64,000 nucleotides of DNA from the NCBI GenBank assembly GCA_965199105.1, contig CBDAQO010000002.1, positions 2,666,001-2,730,000 of the forward strand, written 5' to 3'. Position 1 is the first letter of the stretch; every line of letters begins with the position of its first letter. A program made the translations under genes and the position numbers. The notes beneath the pieces were generated by a model that saw nothing but the letters and a program-made list of their open reading frames with translations, had not been told where the DNA came from and ran no database searches. The stretch is from LMUY01 sp965199105. Its GTDB lineage: Bacteria > Pseudomonadota > Alphaproteobacteria > Acetobacterales > Acetobacteraceae. This document shows, one piece after another, positions 53,692 through 62,523 of the stretch.

Positions 53692-53922
53692 TTACGGGGG
53701 AGAGGTTTGCAGGGCCAGGGCGTGCAGCTCGCCGCCCATACGTCCCTGCAGGGCGGCATAGACGAGCTGGTGCTGCTTGACCCGGGACAGGCCACGGAAC
53801 GCCTCGCTGGTAACGGTGGCCGCGTAATGGTCGCCGTCGCCGGCCAGGTCCTCGACCGTGACCGTGGCATCGGGCAGCGCTGCGCGGATCATGGTCTCGA
53901 TGTCACTGGCGGCCATACCCAT
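53692..53922 (-). CDS. BolA-family protein
   Basis: A 76-residue BolA protein: 'IETMIRAALPDATVTVEDL', 'GDHYAATVTSEAFRGLSRVKQHQLVYAAL' (landmark) with the cluster-ligand His in 'RVKQHQ', and the final 'GGELHALALQT'. BolA forms a cluster-bridged heterodimer with monothiol glutaredoxin. The order bolA-grxD is widely conserved in alphaproteobacteria. ATG at 53922 or 53916 fits, and the longer frame to 54099 has no BolA character. Confidence 0.92.
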   Translation of the reverse strand: MGMAASDIETMIRAALPDATVTVEDLAGDGDHYAATVTSEAFRGLSRVKQHQLVYAALQGRMGGELHALALQTSPP

Positions 53923-54097
53923 GGCGTCAAAACTCTCGTGGTTGGACAAGGATATGGTCAGGGCGCGGTGCAGTGTCAAACCTGGCGGCGCGGCGCGGTG
54001 TTTGGCCGGCCCGGCCGGCGATGGGTGGTCGCAAGAAAGTGGTGGAACGCGGCAGGGTTCCGGGCGAGGATGGGTTGACTGCTTAGGCCCCGTGACC

Positions 54098-54658
54098 ATG
54101 CGAAAGCTGATCGTCCTGCCGATTTGTCTCGCGGCCTACCTCGCTTGGCCCTGCGTGACGCTCTACCGCCTGAACACGGCGCTCCAGCACCGGGATTTGG
54201 CTGCGCTTGCGGCCGGCGTCGACTGGGATTCGGTGCGCGAGGGGCTGAAGGAGGACATCGCCGACGGGATCATGGGGGACGATGCGGGCGCGATGCAGCA
54301 GGCCACCGACGCGTTGCCGCCGTTTGGCGCCGGCTTCGTCCGGGGCATGGCGGGCAATGCGGTGGACCGGATGGTCACGCCCGAGCGCTTGGTGGCCGGG
54401 GTGCATCAGTCGGGGCAGATGGCGGGGGTGTGGTCGATGCGGGCGTGGTTCGACAGCCCGACGCGGTTCGAGGTGAGCATGCCGCCGCCCGGGTCGAGCG
54501 CAGATGCCGGCGCGATGCAGCTGCAGATGGACCTGGTTCGCAACGGGTGGGGCTTCGCCTGGCAGGTGACCCGGGCCTACGTTCCGCCAGCGATGTTCAC
54601 CCGGCTGCAGGGCGGCGACACGGCGGCGTCGGGGCAGAAGGTGTTTGCCGGGCCGTAG
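54098..54658 (+). CDS. DUF2939 exported/anchored protein
   Basis: The 186-residue protein has an N-terminal hydrophobic anchor ('LIVLPICLAAYLAWP') followed by 'LYRLNTALQHRDLAALAAGVDWDSVREGLK' (landmark), the signature of DUF2939. The rest is soluble, presumably periplasmic. Function unknown. ATG at 54098 was chosen, with GTG at 54092 as an alternative. It is divergent from bolA. Confidence 0.85.
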   Translation: MRKLIVLPICLAAYLAWPCVTLYRLNTALQHRDLAALAAGVDWDSVREGLKEDIADGIMGDDAGAMQQATDALPPFGAGFVRGMAGNAVDRMVTPERLVAGVHQSGQMAGVWSMRAWFDSPTRFEVSMPPPGSSADAGAMQLQMDLVRNGWGFAWQVTRAYVPPAMFTRLQGGDTAASGQKVFAGP

Positions 54659-54728
54659 CCTGCTACCCGCACAGGCCTGCGTGGGCGAGGGCTTCCAGGA
54701 CGACACCGTGCCGGCTGCGACAGGGCGG

Positions 54729-55724
54729 ATGGAGCGCATGGGGCTGACATCGGTGGGTGATTTGGTCAGCACGGGATCATTGATCATCTTCGCGAGTGTG
54801 GCCTTGGGCTCGCTGGGGGTGCCGGTGCCTGCGCTTGCGGCGGTGATATTCGTCGGGAGCATGCTCGCCTCGGAGCACGCGACGGTGGCGGCCGGGATCG
54901 CCATCTTCGTAGCCGGGATGGTGGGCGCCGTCCTTGGGGACACGGTCTGGTTCCTGGCGGGGCGGCGCTACGGCATGCGCGTGCTAAGCCTGGTCTGCCG
55001 TATGTCGCTGTCGCGCAACACCTGCGTGCGGCGCACGTCGGAGGTGTTCCGGCGGCACGGGATGAAGCTGCTGCTGTTCGCGCGCTTCGTGCCCGGCCTG
55101 TCGGTGGTGACGGCGCCGCTGGCTGGGTTGTCGGCGGTGAGCCTGGCGCGGTTCTGGGGCTTTGCCGAGGTGGGTGCCGCGGTCTGGCTCGCGTCGGGCA
55201 TGCTGCTCGGCTGGGGCTTTGCCGCTCAGGTGCAACGCATGCTGGCTGGCCTTCGGCATTACGGTTTGGACGTTGGCGGGTGCGCCGTGTGCCTCGTGGT
55301 GCTCTATGCCGGCGTTTCGCGCTATCGGCAGTGGCGGTTCTTGCGGCAGCTCAGGATGGCGCGGATTGCCCCGGAGGAGCTGGCCGGGTTGGCTGCTGCG
55401 GACGCCTCGCTGGTGATCCTGGACGCGCGGGCGGATTTCCAGCGGGCAGCGGACCCGTTCATCATTCCAGGCGCCGTGTTCTCGGAGCTGGCGGCGCCGT
55501 CGGTGCCGGGTCGCGGGCCGGTGGTGGTGTATTGCTCGTGCCCGAACGAGGTGAGTGCGGCGGTGGTGGCGAGGCGCTTGCAGAAGCGGGGCGTGGCCAG
55601 GGTGCGGCCGTTGCTGGGCGGGATCGATGGCTGGCGCGAGGCGGGCTACCAGGTGCATCCGTTGACGCAGACCGTGCCGGCGGGAACGGCGCGCTTGAAG
55701 GCACCGAGCGAGGCATCTGCCTGA
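54729..55724 (+). CDS. DedA-like membrane protein fused to a rhodanese domain
   Basis: A protein of about 331 residues. The first 200 form a DedA/SNARE-associated membrane domain ('GLSVVTAPLAGLSAVSLARFW', 'FARFVPG', 'GDTVWFLAGRRYG') with roughly five helices. A C-terminal rhodanese-like domain (about 215-310) follows, with 'VILDARADF', an active-site region 'YCSCPNE' (Cys269, Cys271) and 'GGIDGWREAGY'. DedA proteins move lipid carriers or lipids, and rhodaneses transfer sulfur or act as thiol sensors. The fusion suggests redox control of the membrane part. ATG at 54729 or 54738 are both possible. Confidence 0.87.
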   Translation: MERMGLTSVGDLVSTGSLIIFASVALGSLGVPVPALAAVIFVGSMLASEHATVAAGIAIFVAGMVGAVLGDTVWFLAGRRYGMRVLSLVCRMSLSRNTCVRRTSEVFRRHGMKLLLFARFVPGLSVVTAPLAGLSAVSLARFWGFAEVGAAVWLASGMLLGWGFAAQVQRMLAGLRHYGLDVGGCAVCLVVLYAGVSRYRQWRFLRQLRMARIAPEELAGLAAADASLVILDARADFQRAADPFIIPGAVFSELAAPSVPGRGPVVVYCSCPNEVSAAVVARRLQKRGVARVRPLLGGIDGWREAGYQVHPLTQTVPAGTARLKAPSEASA

Positions 55725-55823
55725 ACAGCTTTTCGGCTCGAGCGGGGCAGCGCGGGTTGATGGCGACGAAACGCATGATGCAGCGTTAGGCTCGTGTAAC
55801 AACGGGCGCTGTATGAGGGGGCG

Positions 55824-58472
55824 ATGGCCACCAAGAAGCTGCAAGCCTACCAGGCAAAGCGGGACTTTTCCCAGACCAAGGAGCCGAGCGGCGACGCTGC
55901 GGCCGGACCCGGCGAAGCGGGCGCCAAGCTGCGCTTCGTGGTGCAGAAGCACGATGCGACCCGGCTGCACTACGACCTTCGGCTTGAGCTGGATGGCGTG
56001 TTCAAGTCCTGGGCGGTGACGAAGGGGCCTTCGATCGACCCCAAGGACCGGCGATTGGCCGTGGAGGTCGAGGACCATCCGCTGGACTACGGCGACTTCG
56101 AAGGCACCATCCCCAAGGGCCAGTACGGCGGCGGGACGGTCCAGCTTTGGGACCGTGGCTACTGGTCGCCGGAGGGGATGACGGCTGAGGAAGGCCTCGC
56201 AAAGGGAGATTTGAAGTTCACCCTGGCGGGAAAGCATCTGCACGGAAGCTGGGTGCTGGTGCGGATCAAGAACTGGAGCGGCGGCAAGCGGGTCAACTGG
56301 CTGCTGATCAAGCACCGTGACGAGTTTGCCCAGGAGGGTGGTGCCGAGCAGTTGCTGGCCGAAGACCAATCGGTGGCGTCGGGGCGGGGGATGGAGGAGA
56401 TTGCGGCCGGGCAGGGGCGGTCCCCCGAGCCGTTCATGCAGGCTGGCGCGGCGGTGGCGAAGGATGCGGTTTGGGACTCCAACAAGGGCCTGGCGCCGGC
56501 CCTGCGCGCCTCTGGCGAGACGCACGTGAAGGTGCGCAAGCCGCCCGCCACCAAGCGGACGACCGCTGACCCGGCGAGCGCGATGCCCGAGTTCATCGAG
56601 CCGCAGCTTTGCCAGACTGTCGAGCGGCCGCCGGCGGAGGCGGGTTGGGTGCACGAGATCAAGCTCGACGGCTATCGCGTGCAGGCGCGGACGGGCGGCG
56701 GCAAGACGGTGTTGCGCACGCGCAGGGGGCTGGATTGGACCGCGAAGTTCTCCGCCATCGCGACCGCCTGCCAGGTGCTGCCGGACTGCATCGTCGACGG
56801 GGAGATCGTGGCGCTCGACGACAAAGGCGTGCCGGATTTCGCCGCGTTGCAGGCGGCGCTGTCGGAGGGGGATAGCGGCAACCTGGTGTTTTTCGTCTTC
56901 GACGTGTTGTTCGTCGGGGCTGAGGATTTGCGCGAGCGGCCGCTGCACGAGCGCAAGTCGCGGTTGCAGGCGCTGCTCGCCGGGTTGGGGGAGCGATCCA
57001 AACCGCGGCTGCGCTATGTCGACCATTTCGGCTCGGGTGGCGACGCGGTGTTGAAGTCGGCGTGCAAGCTATCGCTCGAGGGCATCGTCTCGAAGCGGTT
57101 GGACGCTGCCTATCAATCGGGGCGCAGCGTGAGTTGGAGCAAGGCGAAGTGTCGTGGCGGGCATGAGGTCGTGATCGGGGCGTGGACCGATACCGGGGGG
57201 CGGTTCCGCTCGTTGATGGTCGGGGTTCATCGTGGCAAGCACTTCGTGCATGTCGGCCGGGTTGGCACCGGCTTTGGCGGCAGCAAGGTTGCGGCGCTGG
57301 TGGAACAATTGAAAACGGTGGCGGCGGAGAAGAGCCCGTTCACAGGAGCGGGGGCACCACGGGCGGCGGCCAACATCCACTGGGTGCGGCCGGAGTTGGT
57401 GGCGGAGATCGAGTTTGCTGGCTGGACTGGGGCCGGCCTGGTGCGCCAAGCCGCGTTCAAGGGCCTGCGGGAGGATAAGCCGGCGGCCGAGGTGATCGCC
57501 GAGACGCCCGCCCCGGCGGAAACCAGCATGCCGCGCACGGTGGTGCCGCAGCGTAAGGCGCAAGGCGCGACCGGTGACGTGATGGGGGTGTCGATCTCGC
57601 GGCCGGACAAGGTGATGTGGCCCGACGGGGGCGACGGTGCTGCCGTGACCAAGCTTGATCTTGCGCGCTACTACGAAGCCGTTGGACCGTGGCTAATGCG
57701 GCATTTGAAGGGGCGGCCGTGCTCGATCATCCGGGCACCCGACGGGTTCGCGGGGGAGACGTTTTTCCAGCGCCATGCGATGGCCGGGTCGTCCAACCTG
57801 CTGGCGTTGGTGACGCCGCTGGGGGACCGCAAACCCTACATCGAAATCGACCGGGTCGAGGGGTTGGCGGCGGTGGCGCAAGTCGCCGCCTTGGAGCTGC
57901 ACCCGTGGAACTGTGACCCGTTCCATTACGATGTTCCGGGCCGGCTGGTGTTCGACCTTGATCCCGGGCCCGAGCTTGCGTTCACCCGCGTTATTGAGGC
58001 GGCCACGCAGCTCAAAGGACTGCTGACGGAGCTTGGCCTGGTGAGCTTTTGCAAGACGACGGGCGGTAAGGGCCTGCACGTCGTCACGCCATTGGCGCGG
58101 GCCAAGGGGAGCAATCCGAGTTGGGCCGAGGCCAAGGCGTTCGCGCGCGCCGTTTGCCAACGGCTGGCGGACGACGCGAAGGATCGTTTCGTGATGACGA
58201 TGGCGAAAAACCAGCGAACGGGGCGGATTTTCCTCGACTACCTGCGCAACGACCGGATGGCGACGGCGGTGGCGCCGTTGTCGCCGCGTGCGCGGGTGGG
58301 CGCGACCGTCTCCATGCCGCTGACGTGGTCGCAGGTCAAACCAGGGCTCGACCCTGGACACTATACCGTTCGCACCGTGCCGAAGCTGCTCAGCAAGACC
58401 AAGGCCTGGGCCGACTATTGCGAAGCGGAACGACCCCTGGCGGACGCGATGAAGCAATTAGGGCTTAGGTGA
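55824..58472 (+). CDS. ligD: Multifunctional DNA ligase D (PE-LIG-POL)
   Basis: An 882-residue LigD with three domains in the order phosphoesterase, ligase, polymerase. PE (about 25-190): 'HDATRLHYDLRLE' and 'DHPLDYGDFEGTIPKGQYGGG' (landmarks). LIG (about 250-560): 'EIKLDGYR', adenylated Lys280. POL (about 595-880): 'SRPDKVMWP', 'LVFDLDPGPE' with catalytic Asp711 and Asp713, and a final 'KAWADY'. LigD repairs double-strand breaks with Ku by end joining. No ku gene is in the window. The next ligase gene overlaps the stop by 4 bases. Confidence 0.95.
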   Translation: MATKKLQAYQAKRDFSQTKEPSGDAAAGPGEAGAKLRFVVQKHDATRLHYDLRLELDGVFKSWAVTKGPSIDPKDRRLAVEVEDHPLDYGDFEGTIPKGQYGGGTVQLWDRGYWSPEGMTAEEGLAKGDLKFTLAGKHLHGSWVLVRIKNWSGGKRVNWLLIKHRDEFAQEGGAEQLLAEDQSVASGRGMEEIAAGQGRSPEPFMQAGAAVAKDAVWDSNKGLAPALRASGETHVKVRKPPATKRTTADPASAMPEFIEPQLCQTVERPPAEAGWVHEIKLDGYRVQARTGGGKTVLRTRRGLDWTAKFSAIATACQVLPDCIVDGEIVALDDKGVPDFAALQAALSEGDSGNLVFFVFDVLFVGAEDLRERPLHERKSRLQALLAGLGERSKPRLRYVDHFGSGGDAVLKSACKLSLEGIVSKRLDAAYQSGRSVSWSKAKCRGGHEVVIGAWTDTGGRFRSLMVGVHRGKHFVHVGRVGTGFGGSKVAALVEQLKTVAAEKSPFTGAGAPRAAANIHWVRPELVAEIEFAGWTGAGLVRQAAFKGLREDKPAAEVIAETPAPAETSMPRTVVPQRKAQGATGDVMGVSISRPDKVMWPDGGDGAAVTKLDLARYYEAVGPWLMRHLKGRPCSIIRAPDGFAGETFFQRHAMAGSSNLLALVTPLGDRKPYIEIDRVEGLAAVAQVAALELHPWNCDPFHYDVPGRLVFDLDPGPELAFTRVIEAATQLKGLLTELGLVSFCKTTGGKGLHVVTPLARAKGSNPSWAEAKAFARAVCQRLADDAKDRFVMTMAKNQRTGRIFLDYLRNDRMATAVAPLSPRARVGATVSMPLTWSQVKPGLDPGHYTVRTVPKLLSKTKAWADYCEAERPLADAMKQLGLR

Positions 58473-59509
58473 TGCCTTTCTTGCTGCCGATTGACACGGC
58501 ACCGATGGAAGCCAAGCTGGTCGACAAGCTGCCAACCAATGGAGGCTGGCAGTTCGAGCCGAAATGGGACGGGTTTCGCTGCCTGGTGTTCAAGGCTGGC
58601 GATGAGGTGGATTTGCGCGCGAAATCGGGCAAGTCGTTATCGCGCTACTTTCCGGAGATGGTCGCGGCGATCCGCGGCGCGACGGCCGATGAGTTTGTGT
58701 TGGATGGCGAGCTGACCGTGCCGCTGGGAACCTCGCTCTCGTTTGCGGCGCTGCAGGATCGGGTGCACCCTGCGGAAAGCCGGATACGCAAACTGGCCGC
58801 TGAGACGCCGGCTCTCTTGTTCCTGTTTGACTGTCTGGCGACGGCGAAGACGGGGAGCTTAATCGGCGCCGAACTGGCGCAGCGCCGGGCTCATTTGGAG
58901 CGTGTCGCTGCGTCGATGGGGCAGGCGGATCGGATGCAGCTTTCACCCATTACGCTTCACGCGGCGGATGCCGAGGCTTGGCTTGATGAGCGAGGGGGCG
59001 CCCTGGATGGTGTCGTGGCCAAGCAGTCCAGCGCTCGCTACCAGCCCGGCGAGCGCGCGATGCTGAAAGTGAAGCGGCAGCGCAGCGCAGATTGCGTCGT
59101 TGGCGGCTACCGGTATGCCAAGGGCAGCCGAGAGGTTGGCTCATTGCTGTTGGGGTTGTTCAATGATCAGGGAACGCTGGATCATGTCGGCTTCACGTCT
59201 GCGATTGCACATGCCGAGCGTGCGGCGCTGACCAGAAGGCTGGAGCAGATAACGGAGCCGCCTGGCTTCACCGGGGATGCGCCTGGCGGACCGAGCCGCT
59301 GGAGCACTGATCGGTCAGCAGATTGGCAGCCGCTACGGACGGAGCTGGTGGTCGAAGTCAGCTACGACCAGGTGACAGACGGGCGGTTTCGGCATGGCAC
59401 GATGCTGCGGCGCTGGCGGCCGGACAAGGTGCCACGGCAGTGCACGCGGGAGCAACTCCATGCGGCCTCGGACAGCTTTGCTCGATTGAATGATCTTGTG
59501 GTCAAGTGA
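58469..59509 (+). CDS. ligC: ATP-dependent DNA ligase, LigC type
   Basis: The 346-residue protein is a stand-alone nucleotidyltransferase plus OB-fold ligase: motif I 'PKWDGFRCLVF' (Lys32 from GTG), 'EFVLDGELTVP', 'DGVVAKQSSARYQPGERAMLKVKRQRSADCVVGGY' (landmark, motifs IV and V). Such LigC enzymes serve base-excision repair or back up LigD. GTG at 58469 overlaps the ligD stop (GTGA), and ATG at 58472 is an alternative. Translation is clearly coupled to ligD. Confidence 0.92.
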   Translation: MMPFLLPIDTAPMEAKLVDKLPTNGGWQFEPKWDGFRCLVFKAGDEVDLRAKSGKSLSRYFPEMVAAIRGATADEFVLDGELTVPLGTSLSFAALQDRVHPAESRIRKLAAETPALLFLFDCLATAKTGSLIGAELAQRRAHLERVAASMGQADRMQLSPITLHAADAEAWLDERGGALDGVVAKQSSARYQPGERAMLKVKRQRSADCVVGGYRYAKGSREVGSLLLGLFNDQGTLDHVGFTSAIAHAERAALTRRLEQITEPPGFTGDAPGGPSRWSTDRSADWQPLRTELVVEVSYDQVTDGRFRHGTMLRRWRPDKVPRQCTREQLHAASDSFARLNDLVVK

Positions 59510-59530
59510 CGCTCTTGGGAGATTTGGCAG

Positions 59531-60118
59531 ATGAAGCGTCGTAGAATAGATCAGTCACCGGCTTCGCGACGCTGGATTGGCTGCCTGGTCGGTGCGCTGA
59601 CCCTCGTGGCAGCGAGCGGCGTTTCGTCTCAGGCAGCGCTCAAAGAGGGGTCGCCGGCACCGGAGTTCAGCGCGCAGGCAACCCTTGGCGGCAAAGAGTT
59701 CATGTTCTCACTCGCCAATGCGCTGCAGCGTGGGCCTGTCGTGCTCTACTTCTATCCGGCGGCGTTCACCAAGGGCTGCACGGTCGAGGCGCATGATTTC
59801 GCGGAGGCGACGCCGGAATATGAAGCTCTTGGCGCGACCGTCATCGGCGTGTCCGGCGACGACATCGCGACGTTGGACAAGTTTTCGGTGAGCGAGTGCC
59901 AAAGCAAGTTCGCAGTCGTGGCTGATCCTGAGCGCACGGTGATGAAGGCCTACGACTCGGTATTAGTTCCGTTTCTCGCCTACGCGAACCGGACTTCCTA
60001 CGTTATCACGCCGGACGATCGCGTGATCTATCGCTACAATGCGTTGGATCCAAGCAGGCATGTCGAGAACACCCTGGCGGCATTGTCAGCGTGGCGTAAG
60101 GCGCATCCGCAGAACTAA
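59531..60118 (+). CDS. Exported BCP-type peroxiredoxin
   Basis: The 195-residue protein has a signal or anchor segment ('CLVGALTLVAASGVSSQAA', about residues 18-36) and a peroxiredoxin domain with the peroxidatic Cys in 'AFTKGCTVEAHDF' and a likely resolving Cys in 'SVSECQSKF'. BCP-type enzymes reduce hydrogen and organic peroxides. An exported form would protect the periplasm. It follows the ligase gene by 21 bases and is convergent with an MFS gene, with 1 base between their stops. Confidence 0.9.
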   Translation: MKRRRIDQSPASRRWIGCLVGALTLVAASGVSSQAALKEGSPAPEFSAQATLGGKEFMFSLANALQRGPVVLYFYPAAFTKGCTVEAHDFAEATPEYEALGATVIGVSGDDIATLDKFSVSECQSKFAVVADPERTVMKAYDSVLVPFLAYANRTSYVITPDDRVIYRYNALDPSRHVENTLAALSAWRKAHPQN

Positions 60119-60119
60119 C

Positions 60120-61427
60120 TTAGAGGCGAGGCGGGGTGCCGGTGTTGAGGGCTGCTTTGCGGGACGGAATGAACTCAGTCAGGTAACAGCCGAACGCTAT
60201 AAGCGGGAGGGCCAGTCCGGTGGCGGCCGTCAACGACCAGCCTCCTGCCGCGTAAGTCCACCCGCCTAGCGCTGACCCGGCGGCTCCACCGCAGAAGAAG
60301 AAGGCCATGAATAGGCCGTTCAGGCGGCTGCGATATTCGGCGTCCAGGGAGAATATCGCCCGCTGGCTCAGCACAAGATGAGCTGTGACGCCGAAGTCGA
60401 GCATGATGGCCGCCACGACAAGGAGGGCCAGCCCGATCGGTGTTCCGGTTTCACCCAATCGGCACACCAGGAACGCGATGGCGACAATCCCCATGGACGC
60501 TGCCGTCGCGGGCCGGGTCCAGCCGGCATCAGCAGCACGACCTGCGAACGGCGCCGATATCGCGCCCGCAACGCCGGCCAAGGCAAACAAGGCGATACCA
60601 TTTTGGGACAGGTGGAAACGGCCGACGAGCAGCAGCGGAACGGCGGTCCAGAATAGGCTGAAGCTACCAAAGAGGAACGCGTGATAGAACCCCCGGCGGC
60701 GCAGCACGCTCGTTCGGCTCACAAGGTGCGCCATCGATAGGAGGAGACGGGAATAGCTGAGGCCCGGGACCGGGCGTCTGGTTGGCATCGCGACACCCAA
60801 CATCGCCATCACGACGACCATGACGCAGGCAGAGGTGAAGAATACGAAGTGCCAGGATGACGCGTTGGCGATGACGCTCGCAATAGGCCGGGCCAGCATG
60901 ATGCCAAGCATCAAACCGCTCATGACGTTGCCCACGACACGCCCGCGCGATGCCTCCGGAGCCAAGTTGGCGGCATAGGGAACCAGCACTTGCACCGCCA
61001 CTGAGCCGAGACCGATCAGCAGGGCGGAGGCGAGGAATGGAACAGCGTGGGTGGCGAGGCCGGCGCTGATGACCGCCAAGGTGCCGAAGCCGATAATGGT
61101 GAGAACCAGCGCACGGTTTTCGACCAAGTCGCCCAGCGGAACCACGACAAGCAGCCCCAAGCCATAGCCAATCTGGGTCATGGTGACGATGACACCAGCC
61201 GCCCCTGGGGGTAAACCCAGCGAGGCACTGATTGGGCCTACGAGCGGCTGCGCGTAATACAGGTTTGCCACTATAAGGCCGCATGCCGCGGCCAGCATGA
61301 GGGTGAGCCAGGCGGGAAGCCCCGCCTCTTTAGTGAAGCCCGGTTTCTGATTAGACCGGCTTTCCACCTTGGCTTCAGCCGCACTTGCTTTGTTCGTCAA
61401 ACCAGGTCCACGCCCATCGGTAACCAC
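60120..61427 (-). CDS. MFS transporter, YnfM-like
   Basis: A 435-residue MFS carrier with twelve predicted helices. 'VANLYYAQPLVGPISASLGLPPGAAGVIVTMTQIGYGLGLL' (landmark) at helices 1-2 and 'VPLGDLVENRALVL' in the first loop are typical of the YnfM/arabinose-efflux-like branch. Substrate unknown. GTG at 61427 was chosen because upstream codons are not MFS-like. It is the last gene before the prophage-like segment. Confidence 0.83.
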   Translation of the reverse strand: MVTDGRGPGLTNKASAAEAKVESRSNQKPGFTKEAGLPAWLTLMLAAACGLIVANLYYAQPLVGPISASLGLPPGAAGVIVTMTQIGYGLGLLVVVPLGDLVENRALVLTIIGFGTLAVISAGLATHAVPFLASALLIGLGSVAVQVLVPYAANLAPEASRGRVVGNVMSGLMLGIMLARPIASVIANASSWHFVFFTSACVMVVVMAMLGVAMPTRRPVPGLSYSRLLLSMAHLVSRTSVLRRRGFYHAFLFGSFSLFWTAVPLLLVGRFHLSQNGIALFALAGVAGAISAPFAGRAADAGWTRPATAASMGIVAIAFLVCRLGETGTPIGLALLVVAAIMLDFGVTAHLVLSQRAIFSLDAEYRSRLNGLFMAFFFCGGAAGSALGGWTYAAGGWSLTAATGLALPLIAFGCYLTEFIPSRKAALNTGTPPRL

Positions 61428-61486
61428 TCCACTGCTGGCCCGACATGGTGTCGCGTCAGGTGGACAACAACCAACGCGCGGCGTAT

Positions 61487-62005
61487 CTACCCCGAAGTGG
61501 AGTCTTGCGGACCAGGTGGCAGTGCATCGTCCGGCCACATCATTGGCGGCATGTGCAATTGGTTGCGGAGTAGATTGATGTTGCTTCGCGCGCTGCGGAG
61601 TTCATGGCGCAGAGCGCGCGCGCGTCGCCACCAAAGCACGGAGTTGCCGTCGCGCGGGGACGCGAACGGCACCAGCGCCACCGTCAACAAAGCAACCACC
61701 GACGTCGCGTTCTTGACGGTCGCATCCAGCCAGTAAGCTGGCCAAAATAGCGTCCAAATCGTCAGGTCGTGGCTGAAGCCGCAAAGAAGAATGAAGGAGC
61801 CGAACAGCATCAAAACCCAAGCCGGCATGGTCAGTCGGCGACGGCGCGCCTCTACCAGAATAATGATCGGCAGCAGTTTGAACGCGATGGAAATGCCGGC
61901 ATCGCCGAGCACTGTCCAGGTTATCAAATCTGGGTCCCAGTGGAGGCACAGACCTCGTGGTGCCAAGTCGGTGCCGAACAAGAAGTGAGTTGCAGAGCTT
62001 ATCAT
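61487..62005 (-). CDS. Stand-alone ethylene-receptor-like membrane sensor domain
   Basis: A 172-residue protein with three or four membrane helices and a short basic, helical tail. It resembles the N-terminal domain of plant ETR1 and of many bacterial sensor kinases: 'GLCLHWDPDLITWTVLGDAGIS', then 'VLMLFGSFILLCGFSHDLTIW' and 'YWLDATVKNATSVVALLT' (landmarks). ETR1 Asp25, Pro36, Ile62, Cys65, His69 and Lys91 correspond to Asp35, Pro46, Ile72, Cys75, His79 and Lys98; ETR1 Tyr32 is Phe42. The Asp-to-Cys spacing is 40 in both. Cys and His bind copper for ethylene in ETR1. There is no kinase, GAF or PAS domain. The start overlaps the upstream gene by 4 bases. Confidence 0.78.
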   Translation of the reverse strand: MISSATHFLFGTDLAPRGLCLHWDPDLITWTVLGDAGISIAFKLLPIIILVEARRRRLTMPAWVLMLFGSFILLCGFSHDLTIWTLFWPAYWLDATVKNATSVVALLTVALVPFASPRDGNSVLWWRRARALRHELRSARSNINLLRNQLHMPPMMWPDDALPPGPQDSTSG

Positions 62006-62523
62006 GGGTCTACCACGAGACTGACTGGCCGGCGGAGATCATAGTCGTGGATGGTCGCGCCCTCGGCATCTTGGACCTGAACGTGGCGCTCGAGGTGGCA
62101 CTGGCCCGTAACGTCGCTCGGGATGTGGACCGCAAGACTGGCCCAACCTGCCTTCAGTTTGTCTGACGTGAGCTGTGCGTCCTCAAACTGCACCTCACGG
62201 TCTTGGCACCATAGTTCGGTTTCGACCATCATCGTTGTGCCGGGGCGAATGTCCGGGTGCATTTGCCACACGACGGTCTCACCGTTGGTAAAGTGGGAGC
62301 GGGGCTCGTCCGCCACCCAACAATCGCCGACCAGTTTGCCCAGAAAAGGTCCGCGGCTGCCAAACGATGCTTGCTCGGGGGATTTTTGCGGCGTCAGACG
62401 ATTGTGAATGCCATTGAAGGCAGCGGCATACCCAATCGCGAGGGCCCCGGCGACGAAGAGCATGCGCCTTTGAAGTTTAGTGAACACCTTATCTCTTAAT
62501 TGCGGTAACGAAGTAGGCCGCAC
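62002..62523 (-). CDS. Single-pass membrane protein of unknown function, phage-like context
   Basis: The 173-residue protein has one membrane segment near the N terminus ('MLFVAGALAIGYAAAFNGI', about residues 21-39) and a soluble, probably periplasmic, domain of about 130 residues with three cysteines ('GDCWVAD', 'LWCQDR', 'GQCHLE'). No family recognised. It overlaps the sensor-like gene by 4 bases and the coiled-coil gene by 35, so the three form one translation unit. Confidence 0.65.
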   Translation of the reverse strand: MRPTSLPQLRDKVFTKLQRRMLFVAGALAIGYAAAFNGIHNRLTPQKSPEQASFGSRGPFLGKLVGDCWVADEPRSHFTNGETVVWQMHPDIRPGTTMMVETELWCQDREVQFEDAQLTSDKLKAGWASLAVHIPSDVTGQCHLERHVQVQDAEGATIHDYDLRRPVSLVVDP

